Source: Candidatus Hydrogenedentota bacterium
GTDB lineage: Bacteria > Hydrogenedentota > Hydrogenedentia > Hydrogenedentales > CAILVY01
Direction of reading: 5' to 3'
Assembly (NCBI GenBank): GCA_029565395.1
Contig: JAKQOG010000074.1
Location: forward strand, 1-64,000
Length of the DNA: 64,000 nt
How positions within the stretch are numbered: position 1 is the stretch's first letter; each line of letters begins with the position of its first letter. The notes beneath the pieces were generated by a model. That model was not told the DNA's origin, ran no database searches, and worked only from the letters and a program-made list of their open reading frames with translations. Both the position numbers and the translations under genes were made by a program. This document shows positions 7,106 through 16,205 of this stretch, in pieces.

Positions 7106-9340
7106 ATGGATATGCGCCGCCGAGAGGAAAGTCAGGGAATAGCGGCCGCGTATGGCGGTCTGTTGCCGAAAACCGTTCAAACCCGGCTGAAGTGGGTTTT
7201 GGTGGCGTTTTTCGTGGCGTATGCCATAATCGGAATCCGGCTATTCTGGCTTCAGTTAAATCCACGGCATGAATTGACGGAAGAAGAGGCGCTTCACATA
7301 GGCGAAGTGGAGCTTCGGGAGCCGCGGGGGGAGATTTTCGACCGGAACGGGTTGATGCTGGCGACGGAACGGCAGGTTCCGTCGTTGTGGGCGGATCCGA
7401 GGCTGGTAAGGGACGCAGCGGGATTATCGGAGGAATTGAGCAAGCGGCTGGGGTTGGATCCGGTGGAGTTGCTTCAACGATTTTCCCAAAAAGACAGCAA
7501 GGGGAATCTTCGCCGGTTTGTATGGGTAAAGCGCTGGCTCACGGACGTTCCGGAGAGTGTAATCAACGAGATCCAAGACATGAGCGGGGGGGCGGTGGCG
7601 GTACAATCCGAACCGATTCGTTTTTATCCACAGGGCGATACGGCGTCGCATTTGCTGGGATTTGTGAATCGGGCGGGGGAAGCCTGCGAAGGATTGGAGC
7701 AGAAGTTTGACAAGCATTTGCGGAGCGTTCCCGGGAAGTACCGCGCGCGGAAGGATGGCACGCGTCAGTTGTTAGAATCGCTGACCCTGGAGTATCAGGA
7801 GCCCCGGGGCGGGGAGTCGGTGCAACTGACGATTGACTCGGACATCCAACATACGCTGGAGCGTGCGCTGGATCAGAAGATGGAAGAAACGAAGGCGGAG
7901 GGTGCCATGGGGCTCATCATGAATCCGTTTACAGGCGCCCTGCTTGCGCTGGCGACGCGGCCTGCGTTTGATCCGAACCGCTATGACGCGTATGCGCCGG
8001 AGCTTCGGAAAAACAGTGCGATCATCGACGTGTTCGAGCCGGGTTCTTCCTTCAAGATCGTCACCGCTTCCGCCGCGCTGGAACAAGGCATAATCACACC
8101 AGAGACCATGATTAACTGCGAGAACGGTTCTTTTAATCCATATGGACACAGGATCAAAGACGTGCATAAAATGGGAACCGTTCCTTTCACCAAGTGTTTC
8201 GAAGAGTCCAGCAATATTGCGATGATCAAGGTGGGTGCGATGCTGGGCCCCGATCGTTTGTCGGAATGGATTAGCCGGTATGGTTTCGGGGAGAAAGCGA
8301 GTCAAGATTTTTCATTGGAAAGCGCCGGGTTAGTACCGCCGCGCAAGACGTGGTCCCGCCTGACAATGGGGTCGTTGCCGATGGGCCAGGAGGTGGCGGT
8401 GACCATGACCCAATTGGCGCGGGCGTTTGCGGTGATTGCCAACGGCGGGTACCTGGTGGAGCCGTATTTTGTGGAGCGCGCAGTATCGCGGACGGGGGAA
8501 GTGACCTATTGGCACAAGCCGGAAACACCGGTTCGGCTGCTGTCGCCCGGGACGGCGGAGACGATGAAGCGGCTTTGTTTTCAGGTGGTATTGAACGGGA
8601 CGGGGCAGAAGGCGTTAATTCCAGAGTACCGGGCGGGTGGTAAAACGGGGACGGCGCAGGTGGCGCGGCCGGCAGCGGAAGGCGGCGGCTTTATTCCCGG
8701 TAATTACACGGCGATTTTTGCGGGGTTTGCGCCGGTGAACCATCCGCAGGTGGTGGCGGTAATCATTGTGAAGCATCCGCTGACGTATCCGTATTATGGC
8801 GGCTGGGTATGCGGCCCGGTATTTAAAAATGTGGTTCGCGACACCTTGATCCGTCTGAATGTGCCGGAAGATCCAGTGCTGGATGAGAACGGCCAGCGGA
8901 TCGATCTGAAGGAAAAAATGAAAGTGGCGGAGAAGCTGGCGGCGGCGGAGAAAAAAGCGAAAAAAGAGTTGGAAAAGGCGGAAGAAGAATCCGGGGATGC
9001 GGACACAATAGGGGACCGGGCGGATGAACTGGCGTTTGCGGCGTCACTGAGTCATTTGTGGGAACCGATGGATGGTTTGGAACTGGGAGCGGAAAATCCG
9101 GATGGTATTAATCGTACCAAACCGCTGCCGGATTTTACGGGGATGACCAAACGCAAAGCCCTGGAAACCTTGCGGAACCTGGGTATCCCCTGGGATCCCA
9201 AAGGCACGGGATGGGTAGTGGCGCAAACACCGGCGCCGGGCACGCCGTTAGGGTTGGTGCCGGTATGCACTTTGGAGTTTTCCCCAAAACCCGATGTGGC
9301 GGCGGTGGAAGAGGCAGATGGAAAAAAACAGACTACATGA
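7106..9340 (+). CDS. ftsI: Septal peptidoglycan transpeptidase FtsI/PBP2-type with C-terminal PASTA domain
   Basis: A class B penicillin-binding protein of 744 residues. It has an N-terminal membrane segment (~25-52), a dimerisation/pedestal region, then the transpeptidase domain. The acyl-ester serine is in SSFK (S314, K317), followed by SSN at 368-370 and KTGT at 513-516. A charged Lys/Glu-rich linker (~595-640) leads to one PASTA module (~675-735, LPDFTGMTKRKALETLRNLG), which in other PBPs binds muropeptides or beta-lactams. It cross-links septal peptidoglycan with FtsW. Its end overlaps murE by 23 bases. Confidence 0.95.
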   Translation: MDMRRREESQGIAAAYGGLLPKTVQTRLKWVLVAFFVAYAIIGIRLFWLQLNPRHELTEEEALHIGEVELREPRGEIFDRNGLMLATERQVPSLWADPRLVRDAAGLSEELSKRLGLDPVELLQRFSQKDSKGNLRRFVWVKRWLTDVPESVINEIQDMSGGAVAVQSEPIRFYPQGDTASHLLGFVNRAGEACEGLEQKFDKHLRSVPGKYRARKDGTRQLLESLTLEYQEPRGGESVQLTIDSDIQHTLERALDQKMEETKAEGAMGLIMNPFTGALLALATRPAFDPNRYDAYAPELRKNSAIIDVFEPGSSFKIVTASAALEQGIITPETMINCENGSFNPYGHRIKDVHKMGTVPFTKCFEESSNIAMIKVGAMLGPDRLSEWISRYGFGEKASQDFSLESAGLVPPRKTWSRLTMGSLPMGQEVAVTMTQLARAFAVIANGGYLVEPYFVERAVSRTGEVTYWHKPETPVRLLSPGTAETMKRLCFQVVLNGTGQKALIPEYRAGGKTGTAQVARPAAEGGGFIPGNYTAIFAGFAPVNHPQVVAVIIVKHPLTYPYYGGWVCGPVFKNVVRDTLIRLNVPEDPVLDENGQRIDLKEKMKVAEKLAAAEKKAKKELEKAEEESGDADTIGDRADELAFAASLSHLWEPMDGLELGAENPDGINRTKPLPDFTGMTKRKALETLRNLGIPWDPKGTGWVVAQTPAPGTPLGLVPVCTLEFSPKPDVAAVEEADGKKQTT

Positions 9341-10805
9341 CGTGCTGGCCTGCTGCGGCGGATGTCCAGACGATAAAATTATCGAGGCCCTTTTGCCGAT
9401 AGGGCTGGTGACGGAAGATTCGCGCCGGGTGAAGCATGGGGCGCTGTTTGTGGCGGTTCGGGGCGAACACACCGATGGTCATGATTTTGCGGCGCAGGCG
9501 GTTTCGGGGGGCGCATGTGCAATTCTGGGGGACCGGGCGGGGATATCGGAGTACTGCGGCGTTCCCTATGTTTATGTGAAAGAGGCGCGCAAAGCCGCGG
9601 GGCTGATTGCGCATCAACTTGCAGGTGATCCGACCCAGGGCATGGCGGTGATAGGGGTGACGGGCACCAATGGCAAGTCAAGCACGATTTTTATGGTGCA
9701 AAGCATACTGCAGGCGGCGGGGCATCCCACGGCGAAGTTCGGTACACTGGGGTATGAAATTGCGGGGGAGGTATTGCCTGCGCTGCATACAACGCCTTTT
9801 TGCGAAGAGCTGGCGGCGCATTTTGCGCGGGTGCGGGATTGCGGCATGCGTCATGTGGTGATGGAGGTCAGTTCGCATGCATTGGATCAGGAGCGGGTGT
9901 CGGGGATTCGTTTCATGGCGGGCGCATTTACGAATCTGACGCAGGATCATTTGGACTATCACCACGACATGGAACGTTATCTTCAGGCCAAACTGAAACT
10001 ATTCGAACGAATCACAGGGGAAGGCAGTTTTACCGTGGTGAATGGCGATGATCCTTCAGCGAAGGCCTTTCTAGAAGCATCGAAGGTTCCGTGCATCAGG
10101 TATGGCACAAACGGCGAGGTACGGGCGGAGAGTTTTAACACGGACATTGACGGAACCCGCTTTGCGTTGACGACTCCCTGGGGCATGCAGGAGGTTTTCA
10201 TGCATCTTGTGGGGCGTCATAACGTTTGGAATGCGCTCTGCGCGGCGTCGATAGCGGGCGGCCTGGGCATTTCGCTGGAGGCGGTGGCCGCGGGCCTGCG
10301 CGATCTGGCGCGCGTGCCGGGGCGATTTGAAGCGGTGAAGGCGGACCAGGATTTTCATGTGATTGTGGATTATGCTCATACGGACGACGGGTTGCGGAAT
10401 GTGCTGGAGGCGGCGCGGGGGATGTGTTCGGGACGGATCATTACGGTGTTCGGATGCGGCGGGGACCGGGATAAGACGAAACGCCCGAAAATGGGCTCGG
10501 TGGCGGCGGCGCTGTCGGATGCCATTATTGTGACCTCGGACAACCCGCGGACGGAAGATCCACACCGGATATTGCTGGATATTGAGGTGGGATTGCAGCG
10601 GGAAGGCAGGCGCAAGGGAGAGGGATATGAGGTAATTGAGAATCGCAAGGAAGCGATCTATTCGGCGATACACATGGCGCAGGCGGGGGATTTGGTGATG
10701 ATTGCCGGCAAGGGACATGAGGATTATCAGATAATCGGGACCACCCGCATCCATTTTGACGACCGGGAAACGGCTCGCGCAGCTTTGGAGGCGCGTGGCC
10801 GATGA
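9318..10805 (+). CDS. murE: UDP-N-acetylmuramoyl-L-alanyl-D-glutamate--2,6-diaminopimelate ligase MurE
   Basis: MurE adds the third stem-peptide residue to UDP-MurNAc-L-Ala-D-Glu using ATP. The 495-residue protein has the Mur-ligase ATP loop GTNGK at 116-120, the central motif VMEVSSHAL and the C-terminal DNPR motif at 408-411. The DNPR arginine selects meso-diaminopimelate, so this organism probably has A1-gamma-type DAP peptidoglycan. ATG 9318 lies inside the end of ftsI with GGAAGAGG upstream. The stop overlaps murF by ATGA. Confidence 0.97.
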   Translation: MEKNRLHDVLACCGGCPDDKIIEALLPIGLVTEDSRRVKHGALFVAVRGEHTDGHDFAAQAVSGGACAILGDRAGISEYCGVPYVYVKEARKAAGLIAHQLAGDPTQGMAVIGVTGTNGKSSTIFMVQSILQAAGHPTAKFGTLGYEIAGEVLPALHTTPFCEELAAHFARVRDCGMRHVVMEVSSHALDQERVSGIRFMAGAFTNLTQDHLDYHHDMERYLQAKLKLFERITGEGSFTVVNGDDPSAKAFLEASKVPCIRYGTNGEVRAESFNTDIDGTRFALTTPWGMQEVFMHLVGRHNVWNALCAASIAGGLGISLEAVAAGLRDLARVPGRFEAVKADQDFHVIVDYAHTDDGLRNVLEAARGMCSGRIITVFGCGGDRDKTKRPKMGSVAAALSDAIIVTSDNPRTEDPHRILLDIEVGLQREGRRKGEGYEVIENRKEAIYSAIHMAQAGDLVMIAGKGHEDYQIIGTTRIHFDDRETARAALEARGR

Positions 10806-12172
10806 ATTGGCGCTACACAGCTTCTGAACTTGCGCGGATTGTGAACGCGCCTGCTCCCGCGCGGGATGCGGCATTTTCCGGGGTGTCGACCGATACCCGC
10901 ACGCTTGAGCCGGGGCAGGTCTTCTTTGCCTTGCCGGGGACGAATTTTGACGGGAATAAATTTGTGGCGGAAGCGTTCGCCAAGGGTGCGGCGGGGGTGG
11001 TGTCTCAGATTGCTTTGGCGGATCGTCCGTGTGTTGTGGTGGAAGATCCCCTGAAGGCACTCCAGGTGCTTGCGGCGCATCACCGGGGCCGGTTCAGCCT
11101 GCCCGTGATAGCGATTACGGGTTCCTGCGGGAAGACGACGGCGAAGGACTGCATTTCGGCGGTGCTTGGCGCCAAATACCGTGTGATCAAGACCCAGGGC
11201 AATTTCAATAATGAGATTGGGTGTCCGTTGTCGCTATTGCAGCTTGATGCGGACACGGAACGGGCCGTTATTGAGATGGGCGCGAATCACCTGGGTGAAA
11301 TTGCGCATCTTTGCCGCCTGGCGCGGCCCACGGAAGCGGCGATCACACTGGTGGCTCCGGCACACCTGGAAGGCTTTGGTTCTATTGAAAATGTGGCGGC
11401 GGCGAAAGCGGAAATCATGGAAGGGCTCTCCCCCGATGGATTTTTTTATGTAAACGCGGACAATGCATGGTGTTCGGAAATTGGCGGGCGTTTTTCAGGC
11501 GGAAAATGTTATTTCGGGCATTCAGGCGATGTGGTGGTGGATCGTCAGGAATGGGATGCATCGGGAGAGATGGTGGTGGATATCCGGCCCATTGGGCGGT
11601 TGCGTTTGCCGTTGGCGGTGCCCGCGCAGATTGCCAATGTACTATTGGCGGTGGCGGTGGGGCTGCACCATGGAGTGACGGAGTTTGAAGCCCCGCTGCG
11701 GGGTGCGTTGGAGCATGCGGCGCGATTTCGCGTCAGCCGGATTGGCGTATTGGAAGTGCTGGATGACAGTTATAACGCGAATCCGGCGAGCATGGCGGCG
11801 GCGCTGGAGGCGCTGGGGGCGCGGCCCGGGGGCGGGGCCCGGATTGCGGCGCTGGGCGACATGCTTGAGTTGGGCGCGGCGGCACGCCGGCTTCACCGGG
11901 AGATTGGCGAGGCGGCGGGGCGATGGGGCGTGAAGCATCTTTTTGCGTATGGCGCGCACGCCCATGATATGATAGAAGGCGCCTTGGCGGCAGGCGTGCC
12001 GCATGCGGAAGCCGTACAGGATCATGCCGCGATTGCGTCCGCCGTTCATGCCGTGGCCCATCCCGGAGATTCCTTCCTGATAAAAGGATCGCGCGGAACG
12101 CGCATGGAAACCATTCTGCCCGAGTTGCGGGCGTTGTATAAAGAACCAGCGGCTGAAAACGCACGGCATTAG
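10802..12172 (+). CDS. murF: UDP-N-acetylmuramoyl-tripeptide--D-alanyl-D-alanine ligase MurF
   Basis: MurF joins D-Ala-D-Ala to the tripeptide precursor. The 456-residue product has the ATP-binding loop GSCGKTT with K111, the NNEIGCP region, VIEMGANHLGEIAHL and the C-terminal DDSYNANPASM block typical of MurF rather than the other Mur ligases. Length is normal. Its ATG overlaps the murE stop by 4 bases, indicating translational coupling. Confidence 0.97.
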   Translation: MNWRYTASELARIVNAPAPARDAAFSGVSTDTRTLEPGQVFFALPGTNFDGNKFVAEAFAKGAAGVVSQIALADRPCVVVEDPLKALQVLAAHHRGRFSLPVIAITGSCGKTTAKDCISAVLGAKYRVIKTQGNFNNEIGCPLSLLQLDADTERAVIEMGANHLGEIAHLCRLARPTEAAITLVAPAHLEGFGSIENVAAAKAEIMEGLSPDGFFYVNADNAWCSEIGGRFSGGKCYFGHSGDVVVDRQEWDASGEMVVDIRPIGRLRLPLAVPAQIANVLLAVAVGLHHGVTEFEAPLRGALEHAARFRVSRIGVLEVLDDSYNANPASMAAALEALGARPGGGARIAALGDMLELGAAARRLHREIGEAAGRWGVKHLFAYGAHAHDMIEGALAAGVPHAEAVQDHAAIASAVHAVAHPGDSFLIKGSRGTRMETILPELRALYKEPAAENARH

Positions 12173-12201
12173 GCCGTTAACAAGCGAATAAGAGGATACG
12201 T

Positions 12202-13686
12202 ATGTTGTACTATCTGGCGCTTCTGCTGAAACCGTATCTCAGCGCCATGAACGTTTTTAGTTACCACACGGTGCGCGCGGGCGGCGCCGCAGTGACGGGG
12301 TTTATTTTCTGCCTGCTGGTGGGTCCCTGGCTAATCGAACAGTTGCGGGCGTTGAAGATAGGTCAATACATCCGCAAAGAGCATGTGGAAGATCTGCACC
12401 AGTTGCACAAGAGCAAAGCGGGCACGCCGACGATGGGCGGCACGATGATCATACTGAGCACATTGCTGTCGCTGGCGTTGTGGGGCAAATTGAACAACCG
12501 CCTGCTGCTTTTGTGTGCGGGGGTGCTCCTGCTGCTGGGGGCGGTGGGATTTTTGGATGATTATATCAAGCTTCGGCGGAAACATAACATGGGGCTGAGC
12601 GCCAAGGCGAAATTCATGGGCCAGATTCTTTGCGGGCTATTACTGGGCGTGTATTTGGTGAATAATCCCATCACCGTGAGCGCATCGTATATCTATCCCC
12701 GGGACGTGGTGGACTGGCGTGCGCTTGCACAAGAGTTATCGGAATCAGAATCCTCTCATGGGAATGCCGGCGCGGCGGTAATATGGAAAAACCTGGGACA
12801 GGACGCGCAAGCATCCGCCCAGGCGATTGCGTCTTCGGAAGCGCCGTCCGTGGAAGCGCGCCGCGCCTTGTTGCAGGGAATCAACCATATTCTTGGCGAG
12901 CGCAGACTATATGATGAACATATTTGGCCCGTGGAAACGTTAGTTCCAGAAGCTCAGGAATTGTTAAAGACAGATCCTAATACGCTGCATGAATTGGAAG
13001 TGGTGCGGCTGGATCGTCTGTTGTTGGAGGCCTCCATGCCCCATGCGCTGGCGAAGAGCGTGCCCAATCTCCATACCAAGGTGGGGATACCCGGTTTGAA
13101 GGATGTGTTTATCCCTCTGGGGCCGCTCTATGTTCTGTTTGTGGTCTTTTTGATTGTGTCGATTTCCAATGCGGTGAATCTGACGGACGGTTTGGACGGT
13201 CTGGCGGCAGGGGCGTCGATTTCTTCCATTCTGACCTACGCGGGGATTGCGTACGTGGTGAGCCGTGCGGACTGGTCGCAGTATCTTTATTTGACCTATG
13301 TTCCGGAAGCCAGTGAGTTGTTTGTTTTCGGGTTGGCGCTGCTGGGAACGGGATTGGGCTTTTTATGGTTTAACGCGCACCCCGCCGAGGTGTTCATGGG
13401 AGATACCGGTTCTCTGGCGCTGGGCGGGGCGATTGGCGCGATGGCGCTTCTGACGAAGCAGGAGTTATTGCTTCCGCTGGTGGCGGGCTTGTTCGTGATA
13501 GAGGCGGCAAGCGTGGTGATCCAAGTGGGATCATACAAACTGACGGGCAAGCGGGTGTTCCGCATGGCGCCGCTGCATCATCATTTTGAATTGTTGGGCT
13601 GGTCGGAAACCAAGGTGACCATACGTTTTTGGATTATAGCGTTGTTGCTGGCGCTGATGAGTTTCAGCACATTGAAATTGCGGTAA
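12202..13686 (+). CDS. mraY: Phospho-N-acetylmuramoyl-pentapeptide-transferase MraY with large extracytoplasmic insertion
   Basis: MraY moves phospho-MurNAc-pentapeptide to undecaprenyl phosphate, forming lipid I in the membrane. Family landmarks are present: the Mg-binding D119-D120 in DDYIKLRRKHNMGL, NAVNLTDGLDG at 323-333, FMGDTGSLALGG, and the HHH triad at 459-461. The protein has 494 residues, whereas MraY is usually ~320-370. The surplus is one hydrophilic block at about residues 165-285, between the fourth membrane segment (GLLLGVYLVNNP) and the PLYVLFVVF segment. In known topology that is an extracytoplasmic loop. The insert has no motif I recognise. AGAGGA precedes the ATG. Confidence 0.95.
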   Translation: MLYYLALLLKPYLSAMNVFSYHTVRAGGAAVTGFIFCLLVGPWLIEQLRALKIGQYIRKEHVEDLHQLHKSKAGTPTMGGTMIILSTLLSLALWGKLNNRLLLLCAGVLLLLGAVGFLDDYIKLRRKHNMGLSAKAKFMGQILCGLLLGVYLVNNPITVSASYIYPRDVVDWRALAQELSESESSHGNAGAAVIWKNLGQDAQASAQAIASSEAPSVEARRALLQGINHILGERRLYDEHIWPVETLVPEAQELLKTDPNTLHELEVVRLDRLLLEASMPHALAKSVPNLHTKVGIPGLKDVFIPLGPLYVLFVVFLIVSISNAVNLTDGLDGLAAGASISSILTYAGIAYVVSRADWSQYLYLTYVPEASELFVFGLALLGTGLGFLWFNAHPAEVFMGDTGSLALGGAIGAMALLTKQELLLPLVAGLFVIEAASVVIQVGSYKLTGKRVFRMAPLHHHFELLGWSETKVTIRFWIIALLLALMSFSTLKLR

Positions 13687-13704
13687 AAAAAGAGGAAAAA
13701 GCGC

Positions 13705-15057
13705 ATGCGATTGCGCGGACGAAAAGTGACTGTAGTAGGGATGGGCCGTTCAGGCATCGGCGCGGTGAAGCTGTTGCTGTCCGAAGGGGCGGAGCCGTAT
13801 GTGACGGATGCGAAGAATGACATTTCGTTATTGGAGCACCGCAAAGCATTGGATGCACTGGATGTGCAATATGAGTTGGGGGGCCACAGCGAGCATGCAT
13901 TTGCGAATACGAGCCTGGTGGTGATTAGTCCGGGGGTGCCGGTGAACTTGCCGCAATTGCGTACGGCACGGGAGCAGGGCGTTCCGGTTTTGGCGGAATT
14001 GGAACTGGCCTGGCGGTTTTGCCGGTCGAAGGTGATTGCGGTGACGGGAACCAACGGGAAAACGACGACCACGGAATTATTGCGGGCGATGATTGCATCG
14101 TGCGGTTCCACTGTAGCGCTGGCGGGCAATAACGACACGCCATTTTCGCTGACGGTGTTGCAACGCACGGCGCCGGAATACGTGGTTTTGGAAGTGAGCA
14201 GTTATCAACTGGAGGCGGTGGATCAGTTCCGCCCCTGGATTGGCGCGGTGCTGAACCTGACGCCGGATCATTTGAGCCGGCATGGGGGGATGGAACACTA
14301 TGCGCGGGTCAAGGAGCGGATCTTTGCGCGTCAGGGGGAGGGCGATGTGGCGGTGATCAACGATGATGACCCGTGGACGGCGGAAATGACGGCGCCGGAC
14401 GATGTGCGTCTTTTGGCCTTTAGCACCCAGAAACGGGTTTTGGACGGGCTTTGGGTGGATGGGGAAGTAATTCGGCGGCGGTACACGGCGGTGGCGCGGC
14501 TTTCGGACAATCCGTTGCCGGGCCGGCACAATTTATCGAATGTACTGGCGGCGCTGACAATTATGCGGGCCGGCGGGTTTAATTGGGAGAAGACGCTGGA
14601 AGGGCTTCGTTCATTCAAGGCGGTGGAGCATCGCATCGAGCATGTGCTGAAGGCGGACGGCGTGAATTACTACAATGATTCGAAGTCCACGAATATTGAC
14701 AGCCTTCGCGTGGCCTTGGAAAGTTTCACACAGCCAGTCGTGCTTATAGCCGGTGGACGGGGCAAAGGCAGCGACTACCGGGTGTTGCGCGAATTGATGC
14801 AGGAACGGGTAAAAAAGCTGGTGACGCTTGGGGAAGATGCACCGAAACTGACGGAAGCATTCGGCGATGTGGTGGCGGTGGAACAGGCGGAAAACATGGC
14901 AGGGGCTGTAGCGCTTGCACGGGCTTCCGCCGATGCCGGGGACGTGGTATTGCTCTCGCCCGGATGCGCCAGCTTTGACATGTATTCTAACTTTGAGGAA
15001 CGCGGCCGCGACTTTAAAGCTTGTGTGGCCCGCATGACCAGGGAGATCAAGACATGA
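13705..15057 (+). CDS. murD: UDP-N-acetylmuramoylalanine--D-glutamate ligase MurD
   Basis: MurD adds D-Glu to UDP-MurNAc-L-Ala. The 450-residue protein has an N-terminal Rossmann domain (VTVVGMGRSGIGAVKLL), the ATP loop GTNGKTT with K119, LEVSSYQLEAV, NLTPDHLSRHG, NDSKSTNIDS, and a C-terminal LLSPGCASFDMYSNFEERG. All are standard MurD landmarks. AGAGGA precedes the ATG, and the stop overlaps ftsW by ATGA. Confidence 0.97.
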   Translation: MRLRGRKVTVVGMGRSGIGAVKLLLSEGAEPYVTDAKNDISLLEHRKALDALDVQYELGGHSEHAFANTSLVVISPGVPVNLPQLRTAREQGVPVLAELELAWRFCRSKVIAVTGTNGKTTTTELLRAMIASCGSTVALAGNNDTPFSLTVLQRTAPEYVVLEVSSYQLEAVDQFRPWIGAVLNLTPDHLSRHGGMEHYARVKERIFARQGEGDVAVINDDDPWTAEMTAPDDVRLLAFSTQKRVLDGLWVDGEVIRRRYTAVARLSDNPLPGRHNLSNVLAALTIMRAGGFNWEKTLEGLRSFKAVEHRIEHVLKADGVNYYNDSKSTNIDSLRVALESFTQPVVLIAGGRGKGSDYRVLRELMQERVKKLVTLGEDAPKLTEAFGDVVAVEQAENMAGAVALARASADAGDVVLLSPGCASFDMYSNFEERGRDFKACVARMTREIKT

Positions 15058-16199
15058 AAGAAGAAACGACTCTATTAATCACAGTGGTCCTCGTCCTGAC
15101 ATTGGTGGGGATATTGATGGTGTATAGCGCAAGCGCGGTAGGCGGTAATGATCGGGGCTTGCTGATACGGCAATTGTTTTATGTGGGGGTGGGGGTGGTC
15201 TTGATGTTCGGGGCGGCGCGCTTTGACTATCACCGCTTTACGGATAAATTCGTGTTTCGGGTTATGTTACTGACGGGGATAGGCATGTTGTTGTTGGTGC
15301 TGGTTCCTGGCATAGGCATCGAAGTGGACGGTGCGCGCCGCTGGCTGGGCATCAGCGGGATAACCCGATTCCAGCCGTCGGAAGTGGCGAAATTCGTATT
15401 GATTCTGTGGCTGGCGGCCAAACTCTCCCAGAACCGGGAACACGGGCGGGAATTTTTCCGGGGCTTTTTTCCGCCTGTGGCCGTAACCTGCCTGTTTGCA
15501 GGATTGGTATTGGCAGAACGCGATTTGGGCATTCCGGCCATGATGTTAGGCGTGGCGGGCATCATGATGTTTGTCGCGGGCATCCGGTGGCATTATCTGG
15601 CATTGAGCATTGCTCCGGCTGCGGCGTTAGCGGTGGGGTTGGTGGCGTTTTTCCCGCATCGCGTGCGCCGCATATTCGCCTTTGTTAATCCGTGGGATTA
15701 CCGGGATGATGCGGGATGGCAGTTGATTCAAGGGTATTCCGCGTTTGCGCGGGGGGGCGTCCTGGGCAGCGGTGCGGGGGCGGGAGAACAGAAGTTGTTT
15801 TATCTTCCTGCCGCACATACGGATTTTATCTTCCCGGTGGTGGGCGAGGAACTCGGTCTGGCCGGTACGCTGACGGTGGTGGCGTTGTTCGGAGTGTTTG
15901 CGTGGGCGGCATACCGCATTGCCAAGCATGCACCGGACAATTTCGGAGGACTATTGGCTTCAGGGATTGCCTGCATGATCTCGCTGCAAGCGGCCTTTAT
16001 CATGGCGGTAACCACGGGATTACTGCCCACCAAGGGCTTGCCTCTTCCTTTTATCAGTTATGGCGGCACGGCCCTGGCCGTGTTCCTGGGGATGGTGGGG
16101 GTATTGATCAATATCAGCATTCAGGCATCGGTTCCCGAATCCCACCGCGTACGGGCGCATGGGAACAGCCTTACAGCGGCCGTACGCGGGATTTCATGA
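15054..16199 (+). CDS. ftsW: Septal peptidoglycan glycosyltransferase FtsW (SEDS family)
   Basis: FtsW polymerises lipid II at the septum together with FtsI. The 381-residue membrane protein has about ten hydrophobic segments and SEDS landmarks: DGARRWLGISGITRFQPSE, NPWDYRDDAGWQLIQGY and, near the end, LPLPFISYGGT. ATG 15054 overlaps the murD stop and has GGGAGA upstream. The FtsW rather than RodA assignment follows from the dcw position. Confidence 0.95.
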   Translation: MKEETTLLITVVLVLTLVGILMVYSASAVGGNDRGLLIRQLFYVGVGVVLMFGAARFDYHRFTDKFVFRVMLLTGIGMLLLVLVPGIGIEVDGARRWLGISGITRFQPSEVAKFVLILWLAAKLSQNREHGREFFRGFFPPVAVTCLFAGLVLAERDLGIPAMMLGVAGIMMFVAGIRWHYLALSIAPAAALAVGLVAFFPHRVRRIFAFVNPWDYRDDAGWQLIQGYSAFARGGVLGSGAGAGEQKLFYLPAAHTDFIFPVVGEELGLAGTLTVVALFGVFAWAAYRIAKHAPDNFGGLLASGIACMISLQAAFIMAVTTGLLPTKGLPLPFISYGGTALAVFLGMVGVLINISIQASVPESHRVRAHGNSLTAAVRGIS

Positions 16200-16205
16200 G
16201 GCGGC

